Source: Parvibaculum sp041688015 (lineage in GTDB: Bacteria; Pseudomonadota; Alphaproteobacteria; Parvibaculales; Parvibaculaceae). From it: a stretch of 64,000 bases of DNA. The position numbers and the translations under genes were made by a program. Shown piece by piece: positions 18,601-26,859 of this stretch. Positions within the stretch are counted from its first letter, which is position 1. The number at the start of each line of letters is the position of its first letter. The notes under the pieces are model-generated. The model did no database searches, was not told the DNA's origin, and saw only the letters and a program-made list of their open reading frames with translations. The stretch is taken from contig JBDNIY010000017.1 of assembly GCA_041688015.1 (NCBI GenBank), positions 1 through 64,000 on the forward strand, written 5' to 3'.

Positions 18601-19122
18601 GCGCGCCAGTTCCAGCACATGCTCGCGCACATTTGCCAGAAGCTCCGCCGCGCCGCGATCATCCAGCACATTGAAATTGGGCGGCACTTCCGCCTCTAGC
18701 GGAAAGCGTCCCAGCAAGCTTTGGCAGAAGGCATGGATCGTTTGAATTTTCAAACCACCCGGTGTCTCGATGGCGCGCGCAAACAGACGCCGCGCACGCA
18801 CCAGCTTCGCTTTGTCGGGCAACGGGCCTTCGATATTGGCAATAGCGAGCGCCAGAGTTTCATCCTCCTCCATCGCCCAATCGCCGAGGCGTTGATAGAG
18901 GCGTGATGACATTTCAGCCGCCGCCGCTTTCGTATAGGTGAGGCAAAGAATGCGCTCAGGCTCGGTGCCTACCAGCAACAGGCGCGTCACGCGCGTTGTC
19001 AGCGCATGGGTTTTGCCAGCGCCAGCGTTGGCCGACACCCAGACAGAGGCTTGCGGGTTCGACGCGCGCAACTGTTGGTCGTCAGCAGGATTGCGCTTTT
19101 TGGTTTCGAGGCTCTTACTCAT
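15658..19122 (-). CDS. addA: Double-strand break repair helicase AddA
   Basis: UvrD-like 3'-5' helicase and nuclease subunit of AddAB, which resects DNA ends for RecA. The protein is about 1154 residues. It has the Walker A motif SANAGAGKTHALTTRV near residue 37, LCLTYTKAAAAEM, the Walker B motif LVDEAQDTSPDQW and GDEKQSIYSFQGADP. Later come MTVHGAKGLEAEIVF and LLYVSMTRARDRLYV. The C-terminal RecB-type nuclease domain has LVIDYKTNRPAP. I start at the ATG at 19122, which overlaps the addB stop as ATGA and has GAGGG nearby. The upstream nine codons are unlikely. Confidence 0.95.
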   Translation of the reverse strand: MSKSLETKKRNPADDQQLRASNPQASVWVSANAGAGKTHALTTRVTRLLLVGTEPERILCLTYTKAAAAEMSSRLYQRLGDWAMEEDETLALAIANIEGPLPDKAKLVRARRLFARAIETPGGLKIQTIHAFCQSLLGRFPLEAEVPPNFNVLDDRGAAELLANVREHVLELARDDAESPLGRALSFVVGRIDETTFDKLMGEITGKRAAFGRLLTEHGSVEKIVEALRDELGVLPGDTTESAKAAFFGKEQFDEVELKKAVAALQSGTKTDIKFAEVFQRVLKTKAARAQTHDDYVGIFLIQSGAPRAKLITSKPAKAHPDVEVFLGDEQQRVLGHVQYLKSVHVAEASEAILRLAIEILLEFSRVKRQRAFLDYEDMIAHTRELLLAGNMAPWVLYKLDGGIDHILVDEAQDTSPDQWDVVAALTDEFMSGSGARELTRTIFAVGDEKQSIYSFQGADPKRFDLMQHYFEARVKGADLTWDPVRLVRSFRSTPQVLQAVDAVFAGEVARAGLTASGDVDGHDPVRRDDAGRVELWELEQPDEPDASEPWDAPLNYVSQADPMAKLADRIAETIGGWIARGEILPSKGRPIEPGDILILVRRRNAFVSEMVRLLKKRNIAVAGADRMVVTDEIAVMDLMALGHFTLLPDDDLTLAIVLKSPLVGLDEDELFQLAHGRGKATLWQNLQARAGETPRFGEACALLERMLKRADFEPPYEFFAHVLSEERGRLKLLARLGRDASDPIDEFLNLALDYERDHAASMQGFLHWTGQGGAEIKRDMDKGRNEVRIMTVHGAKGLEAEIVFMPDTCGAPGAQHDPAFLNLTGEPPLLVWPIRKDEEDAASAEARERHRLAQAEEYRRLLYVSMTRARDRLYVCGYQGAREPAPDCWYNLIAGAFKPLAEEMKDADGHTVWRLDGEQTRLVKTEDVVEPARHDALGAWAQAMVASEPSPSRPLAPSRLPPDGQDEPAALSPLAGNKAKRFLRGTLIHRLLQTLPNLPDDAREAAARHMLESPAHELDAAARDEIVGVTLSVLRDPDFAEIFSEGSRAEAALVGQIDFAGQPVLVSGQIDRLCVTATRVLVIDYKTNRPAPPKIDDVQSAYFAQMAAYRAVLRQIYPDREVVCALLWTDGPRLMELPAERLDLALASPSREP

Positions 19123-22100
19123 TCGCCACCCTCGCCACTGGTGGACCATTCCTTGACGCGGGCCAGATGATCGAATTCAGCAAAGCGGCCGAGAAATTGC
19201 GGACGCGGGTGCGAGAGATAAGGCGTGGCCACATCTTCATATTGCGTGAGGAGCTTGATGAGGCTCGCCCATGTATTTTCAACCAAGCCATCCAACGGAA
19301 TGTCGCGCTTCTCGCCAGCCTTGGCACCGCCGGTCAAACGCAGAAACATGAGCTTCGACGTTTCCTGTTTCAATTCGTCACCGAAGCCGCCGCGCAGCGC
19401 CATCGCCGCTTCAAGCGGCAGCTGCGGCGCAAGGCCGATTTCCACTTCACGCTTGCCGGGCACCTGGCCGGTCTTGTAATCGATAATAGCGAGGCTGCCG
19501 TCTGTCATCACGTCGATGCGGTCGGCGCGCCCGCGTAGTTTTACTTTGCGCTTAAGCGTATCGCTCACTTCGATTTCGCCTTGGATTTCGGCGTGTGCCA
19601 GCGTCATGTCGAGGCGATGCGTGGTTTCAAACTCAACAATCCATTCCGCGATACGCTCAAAGCGCGGCCACCAGAAGGTGGCCACATCTGGGCGGTCCAT
19701 CGTGTCGGCAAAAGCTAGGCGGCCATGGCGGATCAATTCATCGTATGCATTGTCGGGCAATCTGTCGGGATAGGCTTTGACGAATTTCTCTAACGCAGCA
19801 TGGATGATGGTGCCGCGTTCGGCCGCCGCAATGCTCGCGTCAATGTCTTCGAGTGGCTTCAAACCCAGCACATGTTTGGCATAGATCGAATAGGGATCAC
19901 GGATCAGGGTTTCGATTTCGGTGACGCTGAAACGCGTCGGGCGATCCTCCACCGGTGGGCATGGTGATGGCCGGGCAATGGGTTGCGCTTCGCCCATCTC
20001 GTCAAGGCTTGCCGCCCATGCCATCCATTGCGGTGCTTTCAATGCATCTTCGAAGCCCATGCCTTTGACGAGGCCTTGCAAGCGCAACAGCCAGCGCGAG
20101 GCGACGGTGGGCGCGCCATCAACTTTCAAGGCGCGCGTGAGGAAAACTTCCGCCGCGCTCGCGCCTTCAACAAAATCATGCGCCGCCAAACCGATGCGGC
20201 GTTCGGGCGGCTCAAGCCTCAATGATTTGCGCATCGGGCGATTGAGCCAAGGATCAATGCGCGCTTCGGCAGGCCAGACACCTTCGTTCAAGCCACCAAG
20301 GATCATACGGTCAGCATGTTGTAACCGCGCTTCAAGCGGGCCCCAGATAAACAAACGCGGATGCGCCCCAAAGCGCGGGCGCAAAACAAGCGCGCGGGCG
20401 AGGTCCGAAAAGACCTGCTTATAGGACGATGTCTTAATCTCACCTAGAACAGGTGCCACATCCATCAAGCTGCTGATGAAACTGGATGCCGCGTCACCCT
20501 CTTCCTTGTCCCAAAGGCCCAAGCCTTCGTCCTTGTCGTCACTGGCGGCAATGGCTTCGGCACAAGCAACGTGGGCGCGCAAGACTTCGATAAAGGGCGC
20601 GTCGTGTTCGGCTAGCAAAGCGGCGAGCGGGCCGGTGGCTTTTTCCAGCCGGTCGATTAGCTTGCGCAAATCAGCCCAGCGCGCGTTGTGTCGACCTTGC
20701 TTTTCAGCTGCGTCAATGGCTTTGCGTAAACCGGCGATCCCTTGGGCCGGACGCGGGCCGCGCAAGATTACCATTTCGAGCGCGCGAATATCATTCCGTA
20801 AGCGGACAGATTGGCGACCAAGCGAGGCCAGTGGGTGCTTCAAGCATGCGAGCAATTCAATCGGCGCGAAGTCTCCGGCGACCATCTGGGCGACATGGGC
20901 AAGGAAGGCCATGGGCGCGATTTGAGCAAGCGGGCGACCGCCCGAATCATCGATTGCAATGCCCCAGCGGCGCAGGTTCATGGCGACACGACGCGCCAAT
21001 GCCCGGTCGGGGGTCACCAGTGCTGCGGTTTTCCCCGGGGTTTCGATGACCTCACGCATCATCAGAGAGATCGTCTGAGCCTCGGCATGAATTGTCTCGA
21101 TTTCTTGCAGGAAAACGCTCGAAAGGCTCGAGCTTTTCCGAGCCTCATGGGTGAGGATTTCGAGTTGTCCCCGCCATTTTTCGGTGGTCTCGGCAGGCCG
21201 CATGGCTTCGGATAGGAAGCGGGTGCGGGCGGTCTGCGTGTCTGAAATTTCGCAATTAGGCCAAAGGGTTACGTCTTTTCGTGTAGCGCCCATCAGGGTC
21301 AAAAGTTGCTTCATGCCGTATTGGGGATGGGAGTGCGGGGCGGCCAAAAAGCTATCCTCGTCGAGGATAAGATCGAGGCCGGGGAGCACCACCGCGCCGT
21401 TGGGGAGGCGCGAAATGGTCGCCAAAAGAGCCGCGGTCGCGGGGATCGAGCCGGTGGAACCTGCTGCAATGATTGGGCTTTTCGGGATATCCCCGGCCAA
21501 TGATGCGGTTTCAGCGTCGAGCAAAAGATTGCGGTGCTCGGCCGGATCGATGAGCCCGAGGCGGTCTAATTCGGCGGGCCAGCGCGCCGTGATGAGTTTC
21601 AAAAACTCGATGGTGAGCTGCCAATTCTCAGCAAACTCGTCGGGCACAATGTCGGAAATTCCTTTAATATCAACGCGTTCGGTCTCAACCATATCAAGGA
21701 ACCGCGCCAGATCAGAGGCCAGCGACAAGGCGCGCACGATGTCGCCGTCTGCAGGATTACCCTCCAAATCGAGGATCAGCCGGGCCAGTCGAAGCTGGCG
21801 TTCCAGGGGCTCGATCGGGCTCGGAATTCGAGCCTTTCCTGCAAGGTTTCGAGCCAATTCATGTCGAGGTGTCGCATTGAGCACAAGCTCGTCTTCATCG
21901 ACGTCCCCGAGCGGTCGAATAGCGGGGAGAAGCAGCGCGACGCCTCCACCGATTCGCAAAAAAGCATCCCCCAGCGCACGGACAGCGCGCCGGGTGGGGA
22001 GAAGAATCGTCAGATCGGCGAGGGGAATATTTGTCCCCAGTTTTCCGCCCAAACTCGGATCAGCCAAAAGAGTGCGGGCCAACGCGTCGAGAAAAGGCGT

Positions 22101-22148
22101 GCCGGAGGGAATGGTGTAAAGGCGCGGTGGGAGCGAATCCTTGGACAT
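19119..22148 (-). CDS. addB: Double-strand break repair protein AddB (alphaproteobacterial type)
   Basis: Partner nuclease of AddA. The 1009-residue protein has an inactivated-helicase-like N-terminus (LTILLPTRRAVRALGDAFL), a central region with RLFIWGPLEARLQHADRMILGGLNEGVWP, and a C-terminal PD-(D/E)XK nuclease with RADRIDVMTDGSLAIIDYKTG, where Asp and the Glu/Asp-x-Lys metal residues lie. It is followed by QLPLEAAMALRGGF. It overlaps addA by four bases and follows the nucleotidyltransferase gene by nine, so the set is one transcription unit. Confidence 0.94.
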   Translation of the reverse strand: MSKDSLPPRLYTIPSGTPFLDALARTLLADPSLGGKLGTNIPLADLTILLPTRRAVRALGDAFLRIGGGVALLLPAIRPLGDVDEDELVLNATPRHELARNLAGKARIPSPIEPLERQLRLARLILDLEGNPADGDIVRALSLASDLARFLDMVETERVDIKGISDIVPDEFAENWQLTIEFLKLITARWPAELDRLGLIDPAEHRNLLLDAETASLAGDIPKSPIIAAGSTGSIPATAALLATISRLPNGAVVLPGLDLILDEDSFLAAPHSHPQYGMKQLLTLMGATRKDVTLWPNCEISDTQTARTRFLSEAMRPAETTEKWRGQLEILTHEARKSSSLSSVFLQEIETIHAEAQTISLMMREVIETPGKTAALVTPDRALARRVAMNLRRWGIAIDDSGGRPLAQIAPMAFLAHVAQMVAGDFAPIELLACLKHPLASLGRQSVRLRNDIRALEMVILRGPRPAQGIAGLRKAIDAAEKQGRHNARWADLRKLIDRLEKATGPLAALLAEHDAPFIEVLRAHVACAEAIAASDDKDEGLGLWDKEEGDAASSFISSLMDVAPVLGEIKTSSYKQVFSDLARALVLRPRFGAHPRLFIWGPLEARLQHADRMILGGLNEGVWPAEARIDPWLNRPMRKSLRLEPPERRIGLAAHDFVEGASAAEVFLTRALKVDGAPTVASRWLLRLQGLVKGMGFEDALKAPQWMAWAASLDEMGEAQPIARPSPCPPVEDRPTRFSVTEIETLIRDPYSIYAKHVLGLKPLEDIDASIAAAERGTIIHAALEKFVKAYPDRLPDNAYDELIRHGRLAFADTMDRPDVATFWWPRFERIAEWIVEFETTHRLDMTLAHAEIQGEIEVSDTLKRKVKLRGRADRIDVMTDGSLAIIDYKTGQVPGKREVEIGLAPQLPLEAAMALRGGFGDELKQETSKLMFLRLTGGAKAGEKRDIPLDGLVENTWASLIKLLTQYEDVATPYLSHPRPQFLGRFAEFDHLARVKEWSTSGEGGE

Positions 22149-22157
22149 GACGCCAGC

Positions 22158-22883
22158 TTAGCGCGCCGCGCCGCCAAGGTCGTGGACGAATGCTTCTGCG
22201 CGGGCAAGATCTTCCGGCGTGCCGACATGCATCCATGTGCCTTGCATGCAATGACCATAGAGACGACCCTTGGCCAAGAGCTGGTCCCAGATAAGGTTGG
22301 TCGAAAAAGCCCCGTCCGGCCCATCGACAAAAAGCGCAGGCTTGATGATCTGGACGCCAGCAAACATGAAAGGCGCGGTGCCTTCGGGCGCGCGACGAAT
22401 GAGGCGGCCTGCCTCATCTCTGTCAAAATCGCCGCGCCCGACAAAACCGATGGTGCGCTTGACCTCGGCGAGCATCAACAGCGCGTCCATACGGGTAGGA
22501 TCAAACGAATTCATCAGCGAACGGATTGCATCGCCACCTTGCTCGGCCCAAACGCTATCTGAATTAAAGGTGATGATCGGCTCGTCGCCTAACAACGGTA
22601 AGGCGTGTTTGGTGCCGCCGCCGGTGTCGAGCAATTGGGCGCGTTCGTCTGACAAGATGATGCGGGGGAGATGGCGCAGCGCAAGGTGTGCCTCCAACAT
22701 GTCGGCAAAGTGATGCGTGTTGACAATCACGTCTTCGATGCCTGCTTCGGCAAGGCGGTCCAACACATGATCGATCAAGGGGCGTCCCATGAAAGGGACA
22801 AGGGGCTTAGGCATGGTGTCAGTCAAAGGCCGCATCCGCGTGCCCTTGCCCGCCGCCATCACCATTGCCCGTTTGATCTGCAT
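22158..22883 (-). CDS. murU: MurU-like N-acetylmuramate-1-phosphate uridylyltransferase
   Basis: A 241-residue sugar-1-phosphate nucleotidyltransferase with the signature MAAGKGTRMRPLTD at the N-terminus, KPLVPFMGRPLIDHVL, LLDTGGGTKHALPLLG and TFNSDSVWAE. In Pseudomonas, MurU converts MurNAc-1-phosphate to UDP-MurNAc in cell wall recycling. The neighbour immediately upstream is an AmgK-like kinase, the enzyme that supplies MurNAc-1-phosphate, which supports the assignment over a generic glucose-1-phosphate transferase. GGAG stands about eight bases before the ATG. Confidence 0.85.
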   Translation of the reverse strand: MQIKRAMVMAAGKGTRMRPLTDTMPKPLVPFMGRPLIDHVLDRLAEAGIEDVIVNTHHFADMLEAHLALRHLPRIILSDERAQLLDTGGGTKHALPLLGDEPIITFNSDSVWAEQGGDAIRSLMNSFDPTRMDALLMLAEVKRTIGFVGRGDFDRDEAGRLIRRAPEGTAPFMFAGVQIIKPALFVDGPDGAFSTNLIWDQLLAKGRLYGHCMQGTWMHVGTPEDLARAEAFVHDLGGAAR

Positions 22884-22901
22884 AAGGAGTGCTCCGAAAG
22901 T

Positions 22902-24035
22902 TCAATCGCGGAGAAGCATATGCGCTTCCAGCCATTGTTTGAGAGGATGCATCGCAGGATGAGCGAGATTGCGTTTGAGATAGTCCATGGTGCGCGGCAT
23001 ATGGGCCATATAATGCGGCTTGCCATCGCGCTTTAAAAGGCGCGGCCACAGCCCGATGAGGCGCAGCGCGCGCTCGGCACCAAGGGCGGCATAGGCGGCG
23101 CGAAATTCCGGCTCGTCAAAACCTGCCAACTCAACCCGCGCCCGCGCCACATAAAGATCGAGCATCGCCTGTTCGCGTGCCACGGGCACATCCTTGCGAG
23201 CGTCCTGCAAGACGGAAACAAGATCATAAGCGCGCGAACCGATCAGCGCGTCCTGAAAATCAATCAGGCCAACGCGGCGCAAGCCTTCATTGGCCGCGAG
23301 CCAGAGCATGTTGGGCGAATGGAAATCGCGCAGGAACAGCGTACGGGGACCAGCATCAATCAGGGGGCGGAGATCGCTCCAGATGGCGTGATAGGCGGCG
23401 CGCTCGTCCGCTGTCGCTTCGCGGCCGAGCACCACGGGGAAATACCAATCGAGCGGCACGTTAAGCTCGGCGCGAAAAACGCTGTCGTCAAAGAGCGGGA
23501 CGCGATGCATGGAGCCATCGCCCACCGGCAGTTCGTCGGGGGCTGGCGCATTTTGCAATGTGATCACGACATCGATAGCAGCGCGATACATCTCGTCCAG
23601 CGCGACGTCATTGGGTCCGCGGCCTGCGTCGATGGCAGGGCCATAAACCGCGTCGCCCAAATCTTCCAAAAGCAGAAGGCCGTCTTCGAGATTGCGCGCA
23701 AAAATTTCAGGCGCAGCGAGACCCCGCGCGGTCAGATAATCACAGACCGCAACAAAAGGACGGCAATCGACGGCGAGATGCGCGATCTGGCTGTAGGAAA
23801 GCTGGCCCGACGGCACGGGCGCTTCAGACGCACGGGGCCAATCCATCAAGACGGCGCGCCCACGCGGTCCGCGCAAGCGCTCATAGCGACGCGTCGAGGC
23901 ATCGCCCGCCAAATCGGCGCGGATGGCATCGCCCCAACCGGCACGGTCGAGAAAGGCGCGGATCGTCTCGTCGCGTGACGTCATGGGCAGAGGCTTATCC
24001 ATTGAAATGCGAAGCGGGATGGTGGGAGGCAGCAT
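22902..24035 (-). CDS. amgK: AmgK-like anomeric N-acetylmuramate/N-acetylglucosamine kinase (aminoglycoside phosphotransferase fold)
   Basis: Predicted to phosphorylate MurNAc at the anomeric carbon for wall recycling. The protein is up to 377 residues with the APH/choline-kinase fold. An N-terminal lobe has AGDASTRRYERL. The catalytic loop is LFLRDFHSPNMLWL, with the Asp base and the Asn metal ligand, and the metal motif is GLIDFQDALIGSRAYDLVSVLQDAR. The last block closely matches AmgK relatives as I recall them. The start is uncertain: ATGs at 24035, 24002 and 23984 are in frame and none has a strong ribosome site. It sits between tsaE and murU. Confidence 0.85.
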   Translation of the reverse strand: MLPPTIPLRISMDKPLPMTSRDETIRAFLDRAGWGDAIRADLAGDASTRRYERLRGPRGRAVLMDWPRASEAPVPSGQLSYSQIAHLAVDCRPFVAVCDYLTARGLAAPEIFARNLEDGLLLLEDLGDAVYGPAIDAGRGPNDVALDEMYRAAIDVVITLQNAPAPDELPVGDGSMHRVPLFDDSVFRAELNVPLDWYFPVVLGREATADERAAYHAIWSDLRPLIDAGPRTLFLRDFHSPNMLWLAANEGLRRVGLIDFQDALIGSRAYDLVSVLQDARKDVPVAREQAMLDLYVARARVELAGFDEPEFRAAYAALGAERALRLIGLWPRLLKRDGKPHYMAHMPRTMDYLKRNLAHPAMHPLKQWLEAHMLLRD

Positions 24036-24050
24036 AGCGGTTTGGTGTCA

Positions 24051-24557
24051 TCAGGCCTTTAACGTCAGCGATAGGTTTTGTAGACGCGGCCCCCATGCGC
24101 CGCGCCCGGTGAGATGGGCGGTGCGGGCTGTTTCTCCCACAAGGGTGAGCGTGATGTCGAGGCGGGTGGCGGGCAGCGCGCTCCATTTTTCAGGCCATTC
24201 CATCAAGATCGCGCCCTCGTCCAAGGCGTCGGTGAGGCCCAGCTCGCGGATGTCTTCAGGCGCGTCCAGCCGATAGAGATCGACATGGGTGATGAGGAGG
24301 TCGGGCGTCTCGTAGGTTTGAACCAGCGTGAAGGTGGGGCTTGGCACGTCTTCGTCCTCGCCGCCGGGGCCAAAGCGGGCCTGAATGAGGGCGCGCGCCA
24401 AGGCGGTTTTGCCGGCGCCCAGATCGCCGGTCAGCGCCAGAAAATCGCCAGGGCGGAGAGCGCTCGCCAGCGCTGCGCCCAGCGCGCGGGTCGCCGCTTC
24501 ATCGGGCAGTGGGACTGTGAGCGTCACGAAATCTGAGGTGGCGGTTTTGTTTGTCAT
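24051..24557 (-). CDS. tsaE: tRNA threonylcarbamoyladenosine biosynthesis ATPase TsaE
   Basis: ATPase partner of TsaB and TsaD in making the t6A base next to the anticodon of ANN-reading tRNAs. The 168-residue protein has the P-loop LTGDLGAGKTALARALI, then VPSPTFTLVQTYE and HVDLYRL, and the Walker-B-like EGAILMEWPEKW. This is the usual set for the YjeE/TsaE family. It heads the tsaE-amgK-murU-addB-addA unit here. In rhizobia the gene upstream is generally the DivL-like kinase, which here lies 11.7 kb away. Confidence 0.95.
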   Translation of the reverse strand: MTNKTATSDFVTLTVPLPDEAATRALGAALASALRPGDFLALTGDLGAGKTALARALIQARFGPGGEDEDVPSPTFTLVQTYETPDLLITHVDLYRLDAPEDIRELGLTDALDEGAILMEWPEKWSALPATRLDITLTLVGETARTAHLTGRGAWGPRLQNLSLTLKA

Positions 24558-25088
24558 GGCAGGTATATGGCGGCAAAGTCCGGAGCAGATGTCAATGAGG
24601 CCCTAGGTATAGTGATTAGGGCGCGCTGGGCATCATTTTTCATGCTTTGAGGTTTTGCATGGCTGGACTTGATCGGGCCGCCCACGTCTTTGCGGCACGT
24701 ATTGTGGGAAGACGTGGTTACGCGGGTCGAGCCCGCGCATGACGGAATTTGGAGTTGGGGCCTCGTCCTTCGAGACGGACCTGCGGTCCTCCTCAGGATG
24801 AGGCTTCGAGACGGCGCAAGTGCGCCTCCTTGAGGCATGAGGGTGTTGGGTTTTAGACTGACGCGAGAAGATGGGGCGCGGGGTCAAGCCCCGGGGCGAC
24901 ACTGAGGGTGGTGGGATGTGGGGCTCGACGGGCCGTTCATAAAAAATTTTGTCTTCGCCCGACTTGATCGGGCGATCCAGCTTTAATGCATCAAAGGAAG
25001 GTGGATGCCCCGGTCAATAACCTAATCAAGTCAGGGCAGGGGCATGACAGTTTTTAGAGAAGATTAAGTGGGGCTGTTAGGGTTGGCC
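24558..25088. repeat. Repeat-filled spacer between tsaE and the acetyltransferase gene
   Basis: No gene is convincing here. The spacer is a mosaic of palindromic elements that recur elsewhere in the window. A hairpin region at about 24671-24745 ends in GGGTCGAGCCCGCGCATGACGG. A family A element lies at 24761-24842 and a family C element (GGGGTCAAGCCCC) at about 24872-24906. A family B element lies at about 24956-25047, with ACTTGATCGGGCGATCCAGC and a closing CATGAC. The stretch marks the left border of the accessory block. Confidence 0.75.
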
Positions 25089-25568
25089 ATGCATTTTCAT
25101 ATTCGAGATTTTGATCTTCAGCGCGACAGGGCGGCGGCGCTTTCGTTTATTCGGGGGTCGCAGGCCTATGAGCATGAGGTGGAGCCTAATCGGCGCTTGG
25201 ACCCACAGGTGGCCGACAATTATTTGCCGGTGCTGATGAAGGCTGTTGCTGACAAGCAGGGCCGCGTCCTTGTGGCAGAGCAAGACGGGCGCGCGATCGG
25301 TTGGGCCATCATACTGGTTGAGGAAAATCCGCTGTTCGTGATCGAGGCGGAGCGTCGGTTTGGCTATATCGGTGAACTCTTTGTTGAGGCGGCGGCGCGC
25401 GGCGCGGGCGTGGGTCAGGCATTGATGGCGGCCTGCGAAGATGATGCGCGGCGCAAAGGGCTTGGGCAGGTGATGGTTGGGGTGCTGACACAGAGCAAAC
25501 GCACAGCTGAGATTTATGCCCGCGCGGGTTACCAACCTTATACATCGGAGCTGCGGAAATACCTCTAA
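25089..25568 (+). CDS. GNAT-family N-acetyltransferase
   Basis: A protein of about 159 residues with the acetyl-CoA-binding GNAT fold: IGELFVEAAARGAGVGQALM holds the R/Q-x-x-G-x-G/A pyrophosphate loop, preceded by VAEQDGRAIGWAIILVEE. The C-terminus has QSKRTAEIYARAGYQPYTSELRKYL. The substrate cannot be told. I prefer the ATG at 25089 (MHFHIRDFDL); a GTG at 25068 adds seven residues. It lies between repeat clusters, without operon partners. Confidence 0.85.
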   Translation: MHFHIRDFDLQRDRAAALSFIRGSQAYEHEVEPNRRLDPQVADNYLPVLMKAVADKQGRVLVAEQDGRAIGWAIILVEENPLFVIEAERRFGYIGELFVEAAARGAGVGQALMAACEDDARRKGLGQVMVGVLTQSKRTAEIYARAGYQPYTSELRKYL

Positions 25569-25572
25569 GGTG

Positions 25573-25762
25573 GAGCCTCGTCCTTCGAGACGGACCTGCG
25601 GTCCTCCTCAGGATGAGGCTTCGAGACGGACCTGCGGTCCTCCTCAGGATGAGGCTTCGAGACGGACCTGCGGTCCTCCTCAGGATGAGGCTTCGAGACG
25701 GACCTGCGGTCCTCCTCAGGATGAGGCTTCGAGACGGCGCAAGTGCGCCTCCTCAGGATGAG
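25573..25762. repeat. 36-bp tandem array of palindromic element (family A)
   Basis: Four identical 36-base units begin at 25584, 25620, 25656 and 25692, each starting TTCGAGACGGACCTGCGGTC. A fifth, divergent unit starts at 25728 and carries GGCGCAAGTGCGCC in place of the central GGACCTGCGGTCC. Each unit contains that internal palindrome and ends CAGGATGAGGC. The whole is bounded by CCTCGTCC and GGATGAGGG, the ends of the single-copy elements at 24761 and 28720. The array starts just after the acetyltransferase stop. Confidence 0.95.
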
Positions 25763-25789
25763 GGTTTCACTTTCTGTTCGCGGTGAGAT

Positions 25790-25925
25790 GGGTCCCGGGA
25801 TCAAGTCCCGGAACGACACTGAGATTGTTTTGAGGCGTTTGCGGAAACTAATCCGTCATCACCCGGCTTGACCGGGTGATCCAGCTTTGATGCGTCAAAG
25901 GTGGACCGGTGATGACGGGTTTCGG
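25790..25925. repeat. Family C and family B palindromic repeats
   Basis: Two more elements follow the tandem array. At about 25790-25822 the sequence TCCCGGGATCAAGTCCCGG ends in CGACACTGAG, as also near 24872-24906. At about 25857-25921 GTCATCACCCGGC pairs with a closing GGTGATGACGG, with an inner TTTGATGCGTCAAA palindrome. Confidence 0.8.
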
Positions 25926-26003
25926 GGAGAAGCCGCCGCCTTAAGCGATGTTTAACCACGGAGGGACAGAATACGCGGCGGCGCCGCACCTCTTTGGGGG
26001 ACG

Positions 26004-26048
26004 CGCTTTGGGGAGACTTGGGCTTTGGGGAGACTTGGGCTTTGGGGG
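26004..26048 (+). repeat. Short 18-bp direct repeat before the PAS_5 gene
   Basis: The segment GCTTTGGGGAGACTTGGG occurs twice in direct succession and a third, truncated copy follows. It ends eight bases before the GTG I take as the start of the PAS_5 gene, so it sits in the leader. Confidence 0.75.
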
Positions 26049-26055
26049 GGCACGG

Positions 26056-26601
26056 GTGACAGTTTCAGACAAAAGGATTGAACGGGCTTGGGCGGAGGTT
26101 GATCCACAAGAGATCAGCCATCCGACGCTTGGCGCTGTTCACGCCTATTGGCTGGCTCAGCGCGGGGCGCGGAAAATGCCGGCGCGCGATGACATCAACC
26201 CAGTGCAGATGCGCGAGCATCTAGGCTGGATCATGATGATCGATGTCCTGCCGGGCTTTGTTGATTTTCGCTATCGGCTGATTGGCACAAAGGTGACGCG
26301 CTATTTTGTGGTCAACAGCACCGGCCAGACGGTCACTCAAGCCTTTGCGCCTTATGGCGCGGGCGTGATCAAGGGCGTTCAGGCTGTTTATCGCAAGGTG
26401 GCGCGGGCGGGGGTTCCCGTTCGGGCCCATGGCGAGGCGGACTGGCTGCAGGACCGGGGCGCCTTTGAACGCGGACACCCGCATTTTGACAGCCTTTACT
26501 TGCCGCTGTCGGACGACGATGTGACCTGCAACATGCTGATGGCGGTGTTCACCTTTGATTATGAGACGGTAGTGGCGGCCAGCGAGAGCGTGTTCGACTG
26601 A
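26056..26601 (+). CDS. PAS domain protein (PAS_5 family)
   Basis: A protein of about 181 residues with a single PAS-like domain and no attached output domain. Conserved blocks are AYWLAQRGARKMPARDDINPVQM, then LGWIMMIDVLP, DFRYRLIGTKV and LYLPLSDDDVTCNMLMAVF. The family is common in Alphaproteobacteria and its ligand and partners are unknown. The open frame extends up to 25948 but the first 36 residues are low-complexity repeat sequence, so I use the GTG at 26056. A second member lies at 53712-54212 in this window. Confidence 0.8.
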   Translation: MTVSDKRIERAWAEVDPQEISHPTLGAVHAYWLAQRGARKMPARDDINPVQMREHLGWIMMIDVLPGFVDFRYRLIGTKVTRYFVVNSTGQTVTQAFAPYGAGVIKGVQAVYRKVARAGVPVRAHGEADWLQDRGAFERGHPHFDSLYLPLSDDDVTCNMLMAVFTFDYETVVAASESVFD

Positions 26602-26859
26602 GCCAACTGGCGAGCCTCGCTGACGACTGCGACGCTCCGTCATTTGCTATTTTTACGCCCTCGAAATAAAAAAGTTGACGCTGGCGTCATGTTTGTGGCG
26701 TTGTCTGGGTCAAGCAAGTGGGTTTGGCGGCGGCGCAGGCAAGGCGTGACGGCGGCACGGCGGACCGATAAAAGAGTGGCGCGGACGGGAGGTCTGCGAC
26801 ATTTCCACGAAAGCCGAGATCGCCCGGAAACGGGTCGAGGATCGCGCGAGGGAGGCAGC

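Noticed and set aside
25584..25762. Considered as a CRISPR array because of the regular 36-bp period
   Set aside because: Units are contiguous, with no unique spacers and no cas genes; the same sequence occurs singly as an intergenic palindrome.
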